Below, piece by piece: positions 23,409 to 35,194 of a DNA stretch of 64,000 nucleotides. A model generated the notes under the pieces. That model worked only from the letters and a program-made list of their open reading frames with translations, did no database searches and was not told the DNA's origin. This stretch comes from Sphagnum magellanicum (taxonomy: Eukaryota; Streptophyta; Sphagnopsida; Sphagnales; Sphagnaceae). The stretch covers positions 26,419,223 through 26,483,222 of the forward strand of contig CM038907.1 of the NCBI GenBank assembly GCA_021904315.1. The letters are read 5' to 3'. The position numbers and the translations under genes are program-made. How positions within the stretch are numbered: the stretch's first letter is position 1; each line of letters opens with the position of its first letter.

Positions 23409-25323
23409 CACTATGAAAAATCATGTTCGTTGAAACCACACTACCCTACAACTAAAATTCAAAAAACAACTCATATATAATTGTTATACAATTATCCTTT
23501 GGGTATTACAACTATTGTGCAACTATCCCCTTAGAAATAGAATGTATGAATAAATAAATTGCCACTTCAAAAAATCTATTAGTTGTAATATAGTTGCAAG
23601 TGAGTTGAAAATGGACCTTCTATATGTTATTTTATACACATCATACACACATATGTAATCAACCATGTTTGACTTTTTCAAAAGTTTCATTGTAGTTGCA
23701 TGTGGCAACTACTTTAAAATTATTGTAAATGTGTCACTAAAGCAACAACTATGTTACAATTACTGTACAGTGTACATACATGTAATCATGCCACGTATGC
23801 ACATTTCCACCATCCATTATGGGATACATTTGCAATTAATTTTCAATTATGATTCCCATTGATACGATCAATATGGTCATTAGTGCGCCACTACTAAAGT
23901 ACTATTATTCAACTATGTTATGACTATAATACAACTACTTATAACTTAATAAAAATACAATTCATTAGTTATTTATATTTTCATCATATGTGTTTCATTT
24001 TGAGTGATTTAAAATGTTATGGGAGTGCTACTTCAAGTTCTAGAAATCATCTTTGAAATGCAAAGGAAAATGAGTAATGAAAAAATAACAAGAAGAGAAA
24101 TAAGATTTCCAATTTACAAAAACATGTTTTTTTTCTTTTTTTCCCCTTCTTTGGACCTTTCCTATTTTCAAACTTCATAACTTTCTTATTTTTTATTCAT
24201 TTAAAACAATTTAAAATGTTATAGAATGACCATCTGAAGTTTTACAAATCATCTTTAAACTATAATAACAACAAAAAAACATATAAGGAATTTTGTGGGT
24301 GTTTGGGAACTAGCCTTTGTAGCATTTGATGGTTTGTTTTTTTGAGTTTTGACCCTTTCTATTTTGAGGGGCCATAATTTCCTCAATTCTATTTTGTTTT
24401 TGGCAATTTTTAATGCACCATATGTGCCAATAAGAGGGGTTCAAAATTTGTTTAAACACAAAAAACAATGGAGCCCTCCCCTTGGATTTAGCTTGCTTTG
24501 AGTACTTAAATGTTATAGTTGCAACTCAATTACAACTAATGAACAATTAAAAGATTTAACTCATATGCTTTGTTTTCAATTCCCATTTTACAAACTATAT
24601 AAATAAGGCTTGTTCTCTTATGTCCTCACATTAAAATACATGTGCCATTGTGGGATGAACTCAAAAAAGCTTTACCTAAAAGCAAAACATAAAATATAAA
24701 ATAAAATTTCATGGTTATTTTTTTTTGTATTTAGTTTTGTGCTTTCCTACCTACTTATTTACTTAGGTAAGTAAATAAATTTTATTTTTCTACCTACCTA
24801 TGTATGTAGGTAAGTAAGTAGGTCCTAGGTAAATATGTAAGTATGTAAGTTTTAAGACTTACCAACATACCTACTTATGGTTATGTACGACCTACTTAGC
24901 TACTAAAATAAATTTTTTTATTTTTTATTTTTTCCAAAATACAATTAATATACCATGGGCAATTTTTTTATTGTGCCATGTGTCACAATCTCAAACCATC
25001 ATTAACAATCATAATGGACAATGGAGATCAATATTTCAAATCTTTTAATGTCTAATTTTTTTCATAATGCCACATGCCAGATTTTAATACATGGATGATA
25101 ATTAATGATGACATCATGGGTGTAGTTATAATGGAATTGTGTAATAGTTGAAAATGAATTGTTTTAACTAAGTTGCAATTGAGCTGCAATGACTTGCACC
25201 ATATATACGATGAGTTACAACTTTATAATTCATGCTACTTGTCCATTAACACTCACACCATATAAATATAATGAATTGCAAATGTCCTCTACCAATTACA
25301 AAATACCTTTTTTTCTCATAGTG
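23409..25323. mobile_element. non-autonomous CACTA (En/Spm-type) element inserted in the LINE endonuclease
   Basis: The left terminus is CACTATGAAAAATC. The right terminus read in reverse complement is CACTATGAGAAAAAAAGG. Both are flanked by AAT (23406-23408 and 25324-25326), a perfect 3-bp target duplication, which is diagnostic for the CACTA superfamily. Removing the 1,915-bp element plus one AAT rejoins the LINE endonuclease in one frame (SPNHY, a stop, then LWDYLNEMLP). The interior has no transposase-like frame. It is AT-rich, repeats ACAACTA/TTACAACT-type words and carries a TAGGTA-rich inverted-repeat patch (24745-24905). Confidence 0.88.
24745..24905. repeat. TACCTA/TAGGTA inverted-repeat patch inside the CACTA element
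   Basis: Words such as CCTACCTACTTATTTACTTA are followed directly by GGTAAGTAAATAAATTT, and CTACCTACCTATGTATG by TAGGTAAGTAAGTAGG, so the stretch can fold into hairpins. The same words dominate 26340-27010. Confidence 0.65.
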
Positions 25324-25954
25324 AATTAGTAGTGGTTGGGTGAGTCATTAAAAGCATAAATGTTCAAAAATATTAAGTCACCTCTAGGCATACCATTCAA
25401 TTTTAACCATTGAGTTTGATTCTCAAAGGTTATTTCATATCATATTGTATTAAGTTAACCCACCTATTGTCCATGATAATGCAAATGCTTCATTGATTCA
25501 TGCCTCGTCATTGGAACCATTGCCATATCTAAGGGAAACTTTAATGATCTACCAATGAGCTTTTTTCAAACATCTTGCGTAGATGGTAGCCTTGCTTTTT
25601 AGTAGCTTATGTTCTTGTAGAAAAAAATGTCTACCTTGGTAGTTAGACTTTGAATGTAAAATCTAAGCTTATGCACCTTATTTTCAAGGTTTAATCTTTG
25701 AACATTATAAGATAGGATGTGCACCTTGATGGTTTTAGAGTTTGCTAGCCTAGAGGAATTTGACCTATGGCATGTGTCATTTCAAAGACATTCTTCTTGA
25801 AACCCCATATGTCAAATAAAGGATGTTGACTATTGCGTTGATCACTTTTAAAAGGGGGAGAAGTTTTTGGACCTTCAACAATTACTTTAGTTTGGCATAG
25901 GTTATTTTCCTTCTTAATAAGTGAAATGTTGAAGGTTTTTTCGATATGAAACAC
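25324..25954 (-). pseudogene. LINE ORF2 N-terminal endonuclease relic
   Basis: On the minus strand VHILSYNVQRLN, ENKVHKLRFYIQSLTTKVDI and, after a frameshift, QEHKLLKS match the start of an APE-type endonuclease. Further on, QWLKLNGMPRGDLIFLNIYA and NDSPNH give the middle of the domain up to the CACTA insertion. Upstream, a 69-codon open frame (25745-25954, GPKTSPPFKSDQRNSQHPLF) has no recognised domain and may be the end of ORF1 or a linker. Confidence 0.65.
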
Positions 25955-26339
25955 ATCTTTTGTTATATTTGTTATGTTAGGGTTTGGATTTTTTTTCCCA
26001 TTGAAACCATTGATGGGTTAGCTAACTTTAAAAATTGGATTAGTAGATTTGGGACTCTATTCCTAAAAGGTTCCACTACTAAAACAGTAAGTATTTTTTA
26101 ATTAAAAAATCTAGTCCAAAATACCCAAAATGATAAGCATAAAAAAGATCGCCTTATCAATTTGCACAAGTTGATTTGGACCTGCCATTATGACTTGGGA
26201 TGTTAATGTTGATTGATGGAGTAAGAGACTATTTGATTGATCATTTTGATTGGTAAATAATGGACCATTTGATTATTTGAATTTTTACTTATTATTTTTT
26301 TGGATTATTATAAATAGGTTTACATAGGTCATAAAAAAA

Positions 26340-26545
26340 CAAGTACATAGGTAATAGCCTAACTTAACCTAACGTGATCTATTTAGCTTAACCTACTTAA
26401 CCTAACCTACTTAGTTATATTAATTTGGCCTATTTAACTACCATAACCGTTTAAACATACAAATAGGTTACAAGGAATTGAACTTTCATCTTAACAATGA
26501 TAACCAAGTCCTTATTAATGGAGTACGCACACCATCAAAAACTGA
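26340..26545 (-). repeat. SINE-like unit, copy c
   Basis: On the minus strand TGGTTATCATTGTTAAG (26490-26506, A-box position) precedes AGTTCAATTCC (26473-26483), a near-perfect B box at tRNA-like spacing. A body rich in TTAAGTAGGTTAGG words follows. The arrangement parallels 48835-48985. Confidence 0.45.
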
Positions 26546-26574
26546 GAGATCTTGTCAAATATTTTATTTCACAT

Positions 26575-27010
26575 GTTTATTTACATAGGTAAGTAAGAAG
26601 GTTGAGTAATTAGAAACTAGGTTGGAGGTAGGTACGTAGGAGGTAGGAAATAAGTAGGTAAGTATAGGTATGTAGTTAAGTAGGTAGACTTAGGCCTAAG
26701 TAGGTAAATGAACCTAGGTACAAAATATGTAGACCTAAGTAAACCTAGGTTACCTACTTAACCTAGATAATAGCTATGTAAATATGTAAGCCTAGGTAAA
26801 TAGATAGGCCTAAACTATTTTCCTATTTACCTACTTAACCTATATAGTAGATAGATAAGTAGGTAGGCAGATTTAAGTATAAGGTAATTAAACCTACACT
26901 ACATATCTAGCCAAGGTAGGTAGGCCTATATAAGTAAATAAGCTTAAGTTATTTACCTATTGAGCTCAAGTAAGTAGACATAAGTAAATAAGTAGACCTA
27001 GGTTACCTAC
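26575..27010. repeat. degenerate TAGGTAAG / TACCTACTTA low-complexity array
   Basis: About 430 bp made of variants of TAGGTAAGTAGG and its complement (TACCTACTTAACCTA), with no fixed period. It lies next to the SINE-like unit and shares its body words, so it may be an expanded SINE body. Confidence 0.6.
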
Positions 27011-27649
27011 CTTGTCAAGGCATTACAAACTTACTAATTTCAATGGTTCGTTTGAAATTCACATAAAATCTATTATTTCATGGGTTCATATTTTTTGCAC
27101 ATGGTTGTTGTATGCCATTAAAACATGTGTTATGCATATATATTTCAACCTACTTATATATATGCATTATATGTGTGTTAGAAGCATGACATTTGTATGC
27201 CAAAAACACGAACTAATGAAAGAATGATTTTTGTATGATTTTCATTATCAAATTGTGAGATGGGAAGTTTGTGATGGATAGCTAATTTGGTCAAATAACT
27301 GACATAGGATGTCTCATTTGCTTAGAACACATTGATCATTTTGATCAAGGAGATCATTTTTTTTGTTCAACTAGATTGAATATTCAATTTGATAAATAAT
27401 CAAATAAATCATTTTAATCAAGTTCATTTAGGCCCCCATGCCTATGGTCAAAATGGACATGTTCATTTATCAAGGTGAATAACGCAATCAACTTGAATAA
27501 TTTTTAAACCATGAATTGTAATAGTGTTCCTTCTAATGTATTAGTTTGTGGTTGGGACTATGTAGCATTAGCAACTCTTCAACCTCTTCCTCTTCATTGT
27601 GTATTCTAATTTGTTGGGAATTATGTAGATTAATATCTTAATTATTGCC

Positions 27650-27900
27650 CGACTAAGGATGCCTATTGTAGGGGCTACTTACACTCCCAATTACACTTGT
27701 TGAGCTCCATGAGGCCATCAAAGTCCAAATGTGGATCATTTGCCATGGGGTTGGGTTCATGAGCAAGCCACCTAGTGGTGGGAGCTCCATGTGAATCTGT
27801 TGTAGGAAACTTAGGTGATCGTCTTGAATTGAGGCGAGGGTAGTCACGAACTAGGTGCTCCAAACTATTGCAAAATCAGCATTGAGTGGGGGAATTGCTC
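27650..27900 (-). pseudogene. LINE ORF1 relic with a broken CCHC zinc knuckle
   Basis: The minus strand reads C-stop-F-C-N-S-L-E-H-L-V-R-D-Y (27840-27881) and then PRLNSRRSPKF. The spacing is C-x2-C-x4-H-x4-C, but the residue after the first Cys has become TGA and the last Cys has become Tyr (TAC). Both fit single G-to-A changes. Its position upstream of the endonuclease relic, on the same strand, fits ORF1 of the same LINE. Confidence 0.55.
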
Positions 27901-28344
27901 ATAGTCAATGTAGACTTAGGCCACCACCTCACCCAAGCTTGCTATATGCATCTCTGTGGCCTATCCATACTCATGGTCTAGAGCAACACGAAAGTGTGTA
28001 TCCCTTCTGGATGAATTTGTGTTGTCAAACCCTAGTACCAGGCCAATCTAGCCCACAATGAAAATTCACTAGTTGCAAGAGCCACAAAGTTAATTTGGAT
28101 CTATCTTATTATAAATTTCCAGGGTATGATTTTGAGGTTCTATAATTTGAGGCTTGTGTAGATAGTTTTCAGCAAATATGAGCTAGAACTGAATTTCAAG
28201 CACTCAAAATATTCTCCCTTATTGGTAACTACAATGGAGCAATCCTTTCATAATTGGTTCATACAAGGAAATACTTTTTGAAAAAGGTCTAATGTCACAT
28301 GATGAGAGTTGGAAATTTTTAGCACTTGTGCCCAGAAACATGCA
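27901..28344. other. non-coding stretch upstream of the LINE ORF1 relic
   Basis: Probably includes the rest of ORF1 (minus strand, broken). I recognise nothing beyond that. Confidence 0.4.
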
Positions 28345-28640
28345 TTTCCACTTTTGGTTTTGCTGAATTCACTTGTGATGTGAATCAATGGCGGGAAACA
28401 ACGGTTACACTCTGAAAGAGGCCCTGGCAGACCTGTTACCACCTGATGGAATAGCGTCTCAGTTCATTCTATAGTATTTGAGAAAGCCTTGGTAGAACCT
28501 TTCAGCACTTGATGGAATGGCGTCTCACCCTACCGAGTCCATTCCATAGTACGTTAAACCACCAATATCATCATGCAAACTTCTGCTCTACCAACTGTGC
28601 AATGACTATGTGATCATGCCAATTATGATTCCTTGGACAT
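28345..28640 (-). repeat. dispersed repeat, copy 2, with a tRNA-like (SINE-type) segment
   Basis: On the minus strand TTGCACAGTTGGTAGAGCAG (28590-28609) is a good A-box/D-arm match, followed by GTTTGCAT in the anticodon-arm position and a weak B box (GGTGGTTTAACG). The rest of the block matches 2680-2815 (plus strand GTGAATCAATGGCGGGA, GTTACACTCTGAAAG). Within the block ATGGAATRGCGTCTCA occurs twice, about 65 bp apart. A tRNA-derived SINE is the likeliest explanation. Confidence 0.5.
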
Positions 28641-31600
28641 AAGTTATGAACAATTGCATCTTCCAATATAGTCATGTTTACTCTACTTTCACTGAAAATT
28701 GAACAACAGCCTCCTAAATCGGTAGATTTCCATGTGTAAATAGAATCATTGATTCATGTGATGCTTGATGACTATTGATTAGCACTAGTCTCTGGAGTCC
28801 TTTTGGATGCAACAACATAAACCGATCAATGGTTAATTTTTTCACATTTCTAGTGTTAGTCTGGTCAATTTTCATCAAGAGTTTTTTATAATGGATTGTT
28901 AGTTCATAACAAAGTGTTGCAAAATTAGACCAAGTTTAACCTAGTGATCATTTAAGGCCATCAATTGAATCCCATTATTTGGTTACTAAAAAGGTTGATG
29001 TGATCCCATTCTGTTAATTTCTCATCATTTTTGTAATTGTGTTGTCTATATATGCAAGAACTTGGTCCTATTATTCTTTCCATTTCAATTTGGTTGATTT
29101 GCATGTCACAACTGCATCTAATGTTTTGAGTAGAATAATAGAATTTAGGTTCCACTATCTAACCTTATTTCGGTCACTACCACGTGAAAATAATCTATCC
29201 ACATTTTCAACTTTCACCTCTTTATTGATGAAGATGTGAATTCCTTTCAAGAAAGCAATGAAATGTTTTTAGGTGTATGTACAATGCCCATAGTTGAAAA
29301 TTTCAACATGTTGGAATTGTGATGATAATTTGGGTCAAATTCAAAGGTAAAAAGGGGTCAAAGGCAACGTGTGATTTGGGTGCATCTCTTCATATAAATA
29401 CACACTTATATATGTCAATATTCTAAATTCAAAAACCCTCTTTGAAAACAAAAATGAAAGGTTGTGAAGCATGAATTCTTTTCAAAACATTTCACAAGTT
29501 TGTGGCTTTACAAAATAATTGTCAATTTGCACAAAAAAATACTATGTGCAAATTTCACTTTTTAGAACTTTCATAACATTTATCATGTAAATTTTATGTT
29601 TATTGTGTTGTTTCTGACATATAGAATAAAACATGAAAAGTAGTTTAAACCTCTTATTAATGAGTGAAAATGAACTATGTATTATGGAGACAACTTTGAA
29701 AATGTTTGTTTGGGCTTCATTCCTTATACAACGGTTTTCAAAATTATTATGTAATGGCATATTACTTTGAATATTATACATTGAGAGCAGTAGAAGAAAA
29801 AAAATCTTCAATTTTGACATTTTCATAAAATCTACCCAAAATACAGAATATTTTTAGTTTAACAAAATTTAACTTAATTTTTGCCTTGCTTTTACTCAAC
29901 GAAGTAGAAGGTTTTTACCTTTCAAAAATAGAATACACTCATGCCAAATTACATCTCATTTTTGTATTCTTTTGATCTCAATATGAAAACATGCCCCCAA
30001 CAAATAACTTGTAAATGAACACCACCCATTACCTTTATCTTCCATCATGCATTGTGCAGCATACCAAATTACTTCATCATTTCATCAAATTTTATTTCAG
30101 TGTCTTAAATGTTTAAAATCTAGACCAGAAAAATAAGTTTGAAAGCATAGATGGAAAAACTTTTCAATGATAAATAGCTTAATGACCTAATGAACAATGT
30201 TTTCTTTTGTGGAAAAGTCTCACAAGTTGGGGAATTTCTTTTAAAAAATGTGATTAATAAACAATTTATGGGTTTTCTAATCACCAAACTTTGAAGAAAA
30301 TTCTAAATTTCTACAAGAAAATCACCACATTCTATATTAGGTTCCAATAGGTAGCAAACATTTTAAGTTCCATATTTTGAAATTTGTTTATAAATAAATT
30401 TGGCTGAGTCATCTTTATATGGATGATTGCCAATATGGCTTCATTGCTAGTTGGATGTAATTTTCCTTCTCTTTTTAATTTGTGGAATCAAAGTCTTTAT
30501 GAAGCCTAACTCAAAATTGATTTCAATTTTTAGATTTCAATTAAATTTTTATAATTATGTTAAGTTTCTATGAGCTGAGATGTCACTGCAAATTGTTCAT
30601 ATGTTAATAATTTCATTGGACTCAACTATTATTTTTATGATAATTGATTACTTTAAAATTTTAGTTAGTACATTAGTAGTTTGTAGGATTAATTTATTGG
30701 TTTGAAATATCTATCTATAAAGCAAGGTAGTTTGTTTGTTTTGTTTTGTTTGTACTGATGAGATTCACCAAACTGGGATGCTTCAGATCATGTTCTTGGT
30801 CTCTTTGGAAAGCACTCGACGAGGAGGGGTGCATGGGCTTGATTCCATGACGATTGTACTTGCGATACAAAAGTTCTTGAATATTGAATGATTTCTTCAC
30901 TGAAAATCAAATTAAACCGTAGCTGAAACTTTTGAAGGAATTGGATTGTGCCTTTGATGTTGTTGGAAAGATCTCGATGAGCAGGATTTAATGGAATTTA
31001 TTTGGTAAGATTTGGATTCAGAATGTGGGAGATATTGATTTTTAAGTGATTTCAGCCGCTGAAAATTCAAATAAATTCCCAAAAACCAGGTTTTAAAAAG
31101 GAAAAATCAGTTGAGGACGTGGTAACACTTGGGCCAACTGCACAGGCCACGCTAGTGATTATGAAACAAACCGCATTATTAGGCATATGACATTGAAGTA
31201 AAGGTTTAATCTTTAATAGTCTGTAACATATAAGGATTGGAATAACCTTTTTATTTTGGCATCACCCTCTTTTTTCCTTGTGAAATTTCGCCATATTTTT
31301 ATTATATTTTGAAAAACTTGAAAATGGACTGATTTTGGAGGGTTCCAATCTCTAGAAGTGGGGGAAAAGGATGTACAATTAACCAAAAAGTTGTTCCCAA
31401 AATGTAGATTACACATGGATATTGAAAAACTTGTGAGAACTATTTAAAAGGCCATCTCAAGTTAATAGACAAGCTTTGAATTTCATGTCATATTCAACAT
31501 CAAAACCATTCATATATGAGTATAAATTGTTTAAATATAATTTCAATTCATTTTATTAAGAATTATGGGATTTCATTGTAGGTATAACCCCAAAGTAAAT

Positions 31601-33724
31601 TTACAATCTGTTGAATACTATGCATTGAAAAATTACTAAATTAAAAGTCATTGATTTGGGTGTTGTTTTGTAGGGGGTTTTGTTTTTCAATTTTGTGATG
31701 TAATAACACTGATATATCAGATAGAACAAAGTGAGATTGAAGAGATGTAGTAACCTTTTTTAGTTTACACAAGATGCATTTATTTTCAGGAGGGTTTTAC
31801 ATTAAATTTAATTATCAATAAGATGCAAGCAAATTTTGTTTTTGGCAGTTGTTTGTGGTTTTATGATGAAGCACTCAATGTTGAACCTGGGAGACCCATC
31901 AGATTGAGAACTGTTCATTAGACTCATCAGACCAACAAGAGTCAGAAGACCACACAACTCTTTCATGCTGACAAAGGCTGATGAAGAGAGAGACTCTGTT
32001 CTGCTCAGTCTCATGCTCATCTCTACTTTTGCTTAAACTGTCAGGTGGTGATGGATTCTTGTCTAGGTTGTGAAAAAGTTAACAAGGAGACAAAACACTC
32101 TCCCCATGGGATGCGTGGGTGGGTGGATCTCAATACTCATGACAACACACCTTCATTACATTAGAAGAACTGGCTGAGAAAACTTTTCTTTCGGTTACAA
32201 ATGGTGGGTGGGCAGGTGTGTGGTTTTCTTTGCAATACAGCCTTATTCCACTGAAATAAATTGATCTGTTGTTCATTTGTGCTGTTCAAAAACCATTGAA
32301 AAAAAAAACCCCTTATTCCACTGGCATTAAATGATGTGTTCATCATCTGTGTTGTTCAAAAAACAGAAAAATAAATAAATAAATAAAATTGATGTGAAAA
32401 CTTGCATTTGGTTATAAAAGAGTGAGTGAGTGGTTTTCATGGCAACTTATCCTTGCTTCTTTCGAATAAATTGCTGAGCAAACTTGCACTGATTACAAAT
32501 GGTGGGTAGGTGATGGCACTTGAAAACAACTGAAAACATGCATTCCAGTGACCTCTAGCTAGATGTGGCAGCAGTAATGCGAAGGTACGAGTAGTGCTCT
32601 TATTCAGCATTCTATCACCAACTAGAAGGTGAGTAACCTAGTGCAGCTGATCAATGCTCAATCCCTGGGTAGCTCTTTCACTTCTTCTACTTATTCAGTT
32701 GGAAGAAATTGGTTAGGAAACTTGAGTATCCACTAGAAAAGACATGGCAACCACAAAAAGTTATGATTAGCTTCCATTCTTGAGCTTTTTCCTCTAGACT
32801 AGAAGTTGACACCACCTTATGAGGGGATATCGCACCAAATCTCATATGAACTTTGAAGTTAAGCACCCTAGGCTGAAAATAATCTTACATCTCATGACAT
32901 GATGAACTTGAAAGTTTAAAAAATTTGTGACCTTAAAACCAGAGGACAGGGTGATTTGTAATCCATTTTCTGGCCACCCAAGAACAATAACTTCAAAACT
33001 TTGACATGACACCATTTCATATCTTACTTTCCTGTTTTGGAAAGAAAGAACCAAAAAGACCCTAAGTGAGAGGGTTCTCTTGATTCCTTTCCTTTCAAAA
33101 ATAGACAACAAGAATTCAAAGCTAGACAAAAAGATGTCAATACTTTGTAACAAAAGACAAGAGAAAAAAAAGAAGTTGCTCAAATGCATATAGTGTTTGC
33201 ACGGCAAGAAACACCTTCTTTCCCTACTCTTAAGGATCTCAAATTGATCCAAACACTAATTCATACTTTAGAGCTTTTGTGAGTCTCAAGCTAAAGCTTC
33301 TCCCATTATCAATTGAAACACTTCATTGCCAAATGCATGCATACCCTCAAATGGGTCACAATATTTAGTGACCTACCAATTGATTGATGTTCCTACCATT
33401 AGGTTCTAAGTTATTCCCTTCTTCTAATATGTGAGAATACATGAAATCCACTAATGTATAGTAGAAGAGAAATTGAACACCAAACATGTGTTATTTATTC
33501 TCTCTCGTAGACCACAAACATAACATGCCTCAAAGATAAAAATGGGTAAAACCTTTACTACATCAAAATTTCACATAGTACCTACCTGCCTAAACTTTAT
33601 TTCAAGTAAGCACAAGAACAAGGGAGGAGGAAAGCACAAGAACAATGGATTAAGAAAGGACAAATTAGGCCATGATTGAATTGCTAAGTCCCCCACCCCC
33701 AAAAAAATCTCATATATCACCACA
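28641..33724. other. long non-coding stretch
   Basis: About 5 kb of AT-rich DNA without a recognisable gene. Around 32170-32520 there are imperfect repeats: CCTTATTCCACTG blocks 70 bp apart, and ACAAATGGTGGGTRGG blocks about 300 bp apart. Open frames up to 136 codons (for example on the minus strand at 32842-33252) show no domain and no codon pattern I trust. Confidence 0.5.
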
Positions 33725-34005
33725 AGGCCAATCAATAATAGAGAACACAATAGCTTGCCCTTTAGGGAAACCCATGAACAAAAACTTATAGAGCCTACCT
33801 CAAAAACTAAAGGAGGCACTGAGTAAGTAGAGGGCTCAAGAGGTCCTCAAAGTTGGGGGGCCAATCGATAATAGGGATCACAATAGCTAGAGCTTTATGG
33901 AAACCAAGGGCTCTTAAAAGACAGCCTAATAGATCCACCACAACTAAAACTTATAGAGCACACCTCCAAAATTAAAGGAGGCACTAAGTAAGTATAGGCG
34001 GAGCC
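33725..34005. repeat. imperfect direct duplication downstream of the GT25-like gene
   Basis: GGCCAATCAATAATAGAG with CACAATAGCT near 33727 recurs as GGCCAATCGATAATAGGG with CACAATAGCT near 33860. AACTTATAGAGCCTACCTC at 33783 recurs as AACTTATAGAGCACACCTCC at 33948. The offset grows from 133 to 165 bp because of an internal indel. Confidence 0.7.
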
Positions 34006-34007
34006 AA

Positions 34008-34130
34008 AGAGGGGAGGGGGGGGGGGGGGAGAGAGGTGAGGGAGGGAGAGGGGTTTGGTGGTTATTTGGGTGTGGGTTGGAGGTTTTGAATAGGGTTTTG
34101 GGGGAGGGGGGGTGGAGAGAGGTTGTGGGT
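34008..34130. other. G-rich tract with quadruplex potential, 3' of the GT25-like gene
   Basis: Long G-runs (for example 34014-34030) and several GGGG blocks lie within about 120 bp on the plus strand, just past the stop codon and so probably within the 3' UTR. The transcript strand is C-rich. The proline-rich open frame on the minus strand here is a product of this composition. Confidence 0.5.
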
Positions 34131-34186
34131 TGTGGGTTTTCCATGTTAGGATTTTTTGAAAGAGGGGGAGGGGTGAGTGTCTTAGC

Positions 34187-35194
34187 TTAGGAAGGAGGCG
34201 TGATTGTGGAGTTGAAATGATTTCTATCTTGGTACAAGATTCCAAAATGGTCACGAACGGACTTAACTGGGCTCTTCAAGGAGCTACCAAGGTACCAGTT
34301 CTTGTGCACAAGATTGGAGTAGTGCATGAAAACGAGGTCGATATGGATACCGTTCACTTTGGGACGGACTTGGAACTTGGGCAGGACGGACAAGAACGCG
34401 GCCGCCTTCCATTTGGTGAAGCCGAAGGCGTGAGAGCAACAACCGCTACAACGCGAAGCCTCTAAACCAGTAGACGCCAACTGGGTCTTGGCCTCGCAGC
34501 CCCGCGGCCCACAAATCCCCAAGTAGAGCATTCCGTCAGCTGCCGCCAGCTGCATTCCTTCCAAGATGGCGGCGCGCGCATCGTGCGCGGTGATGGCTGG
34601 GTGGAGCGCGATGTCGTTCTCGAAGAAGAAGCGCCAGGAATCCAGTTTGGCGCTCTTGTCGTTCACGAACTTGCGGAAATAGTTTACGAATGTCAACTGG
34701 TTGGAATAGGAGCGCAAGAACCTCTCCGTGTTGAACTTGCGGGATCCCGCGTACCGTTCTAGTGCTTTGTCCACTCGCTCTGAATCCCAAGGAAAAGGAA
34801 CCATCCTCTCTACTACCTGGATGTTGAGATTGCTCAGTACCTTCATTGAACTATAGTAGCGTCTGTCCAGTTTGGAGCTCAAGATGTAGCCTCGGATCAC
34901 ACCCTGTTCTTGATCATCATCCCCTAGCTCATCTACTTGCGATGATGATGATGATGTGCTGCTTGAGTTCTGCTTCCGTGCTTCATCCTGCATTGCTGCG
35001 GAGCAATTGATCTGGGTTAAGGAGCTGGGATTCAGATTCAGGGGTTCCTGTTGTTGTAAGAAACCACTGGAGCTGATCACATCGCTGAAGCTCCTTCCCA
35101 CTATTGATCTTGTGATTACTGCCACTGATGTCAACAAACAGACCACAATCACAAGATGCACCACTGCGGATGTCTTGAGGTGCTTGGGGATCAT
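34187..35194 (-). CDS. type II membrane protein, GT25-like glycosyltransferase domain
   Basis: I place the start at the first in-frame ATG (35194), giving 335 residues. The open frame continues upstream to a TGA at 35285-35287 without another ATG, but TTTCTTTTATTG followed by GTGTCGCAG (about 35250-35273) could be a splice acceptor giving a longer N-terminus. Residues ~8-30 (SAVVHLVIVVCLLTSVAVI) form a signal anchor, followed by a Ser-rich stem. The lumenal part begins GYILSSKLDRRYYSSMKVL (about 103-121), a typical GT25-like opening (I-x-L...R-R...L). FFENDIALHP (~189-199) sits where GT25 enzymes have an E-D-D metal/nucleotide-sugar motif, here E-N-D. MLYLGICGPRGCE, a Cys cluster and CCSHAFGFTKWKA follow. 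A Golgi sugar-transfer role is inferred; acceptor and donor are unknown. The GT25 assignment rests on motif cadence. Confidence 0.72.
   Translation of the reverse strand: MIPKHLKTSAVVHLVIVVCLLTSVAVITRSIVGRSFSDVISSSGFLQQQEPLNLNPSSLTQINCSAAMQDEARKQNSSSTSSSSSQVDELGDDDQEQGVIRGYILSSKLDRRYYSSMKVLSNLNIQVVERMVPFPWDSERVDKALERYAGSRKFNTERFLRSYSNQLTFVNYFRKFVNDKSAKLDSWRFFFENDIALHPAITAHDARAAILEGMQLAAADGMLYLGICGPRGCEAKTQLASTGLEASRCSGCCSHAFGFTKWKAAAFLSVLPKFQVRPKVNGIHIDLVFMHYSNLVHKNWYLGSSLKSPVKSVRDHFGILYQDRNHFNSTITPPS

Larger units (their letters stand above)
21480..28200 (-). mobile_element. L1-type LINE, decayed and split by later insertions
   Basis: Reading on the minus strand from high to low coordinates, I see an ORF1-like CCHC zinc knuckle (27840-27881). 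The start of an APE-type endonuclease follows (about 25725 downward, VHILSYNVQRLNLENKV), continuing at 25330-25400 (DLIFLNIYAFNDSPNH) and, after the CACTA insertion, at 23300-23408 (WDYLNEMLP, then GDDINVVEDPIDKSS). Next come RT landmarks (LKQGCPLTLYLF near 22915-22950) and the post-RT KLKYRSIHLSI with IIVNLVLAFLWFF (about 22350-22445). Only about 60 bp separate the endonuclease end from QGCP, so much of the RT was deleted. Between ORF1 and ORF2, 26200-27480 holds SINE-like and TAGGTA-rich DNA. The 3' end near 21480 is a guess. Confidence 0.75.

Noticed and set aside
26200..27480. Single TIR element between LINE ORF1 and ORF2
   Set aside because: TGATCATTTTGATCA-like words occur at both ends, but they are self-palindromic and no consistent boundaries or duplication could be fixed.
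32842..33252. 136-codon minus-strand open frame
   Set aside because: No recognisable domain, low-complexity Phe/Leu/Ser content, no promoter or splice context.
33895..34254. 119-codon proline-rich open frame next to the GT25-like gene
   Set aside because: It is the complement of a G-rich tract and a duplicated non-coding block, in another frame over the 3' UTR; no independent support.
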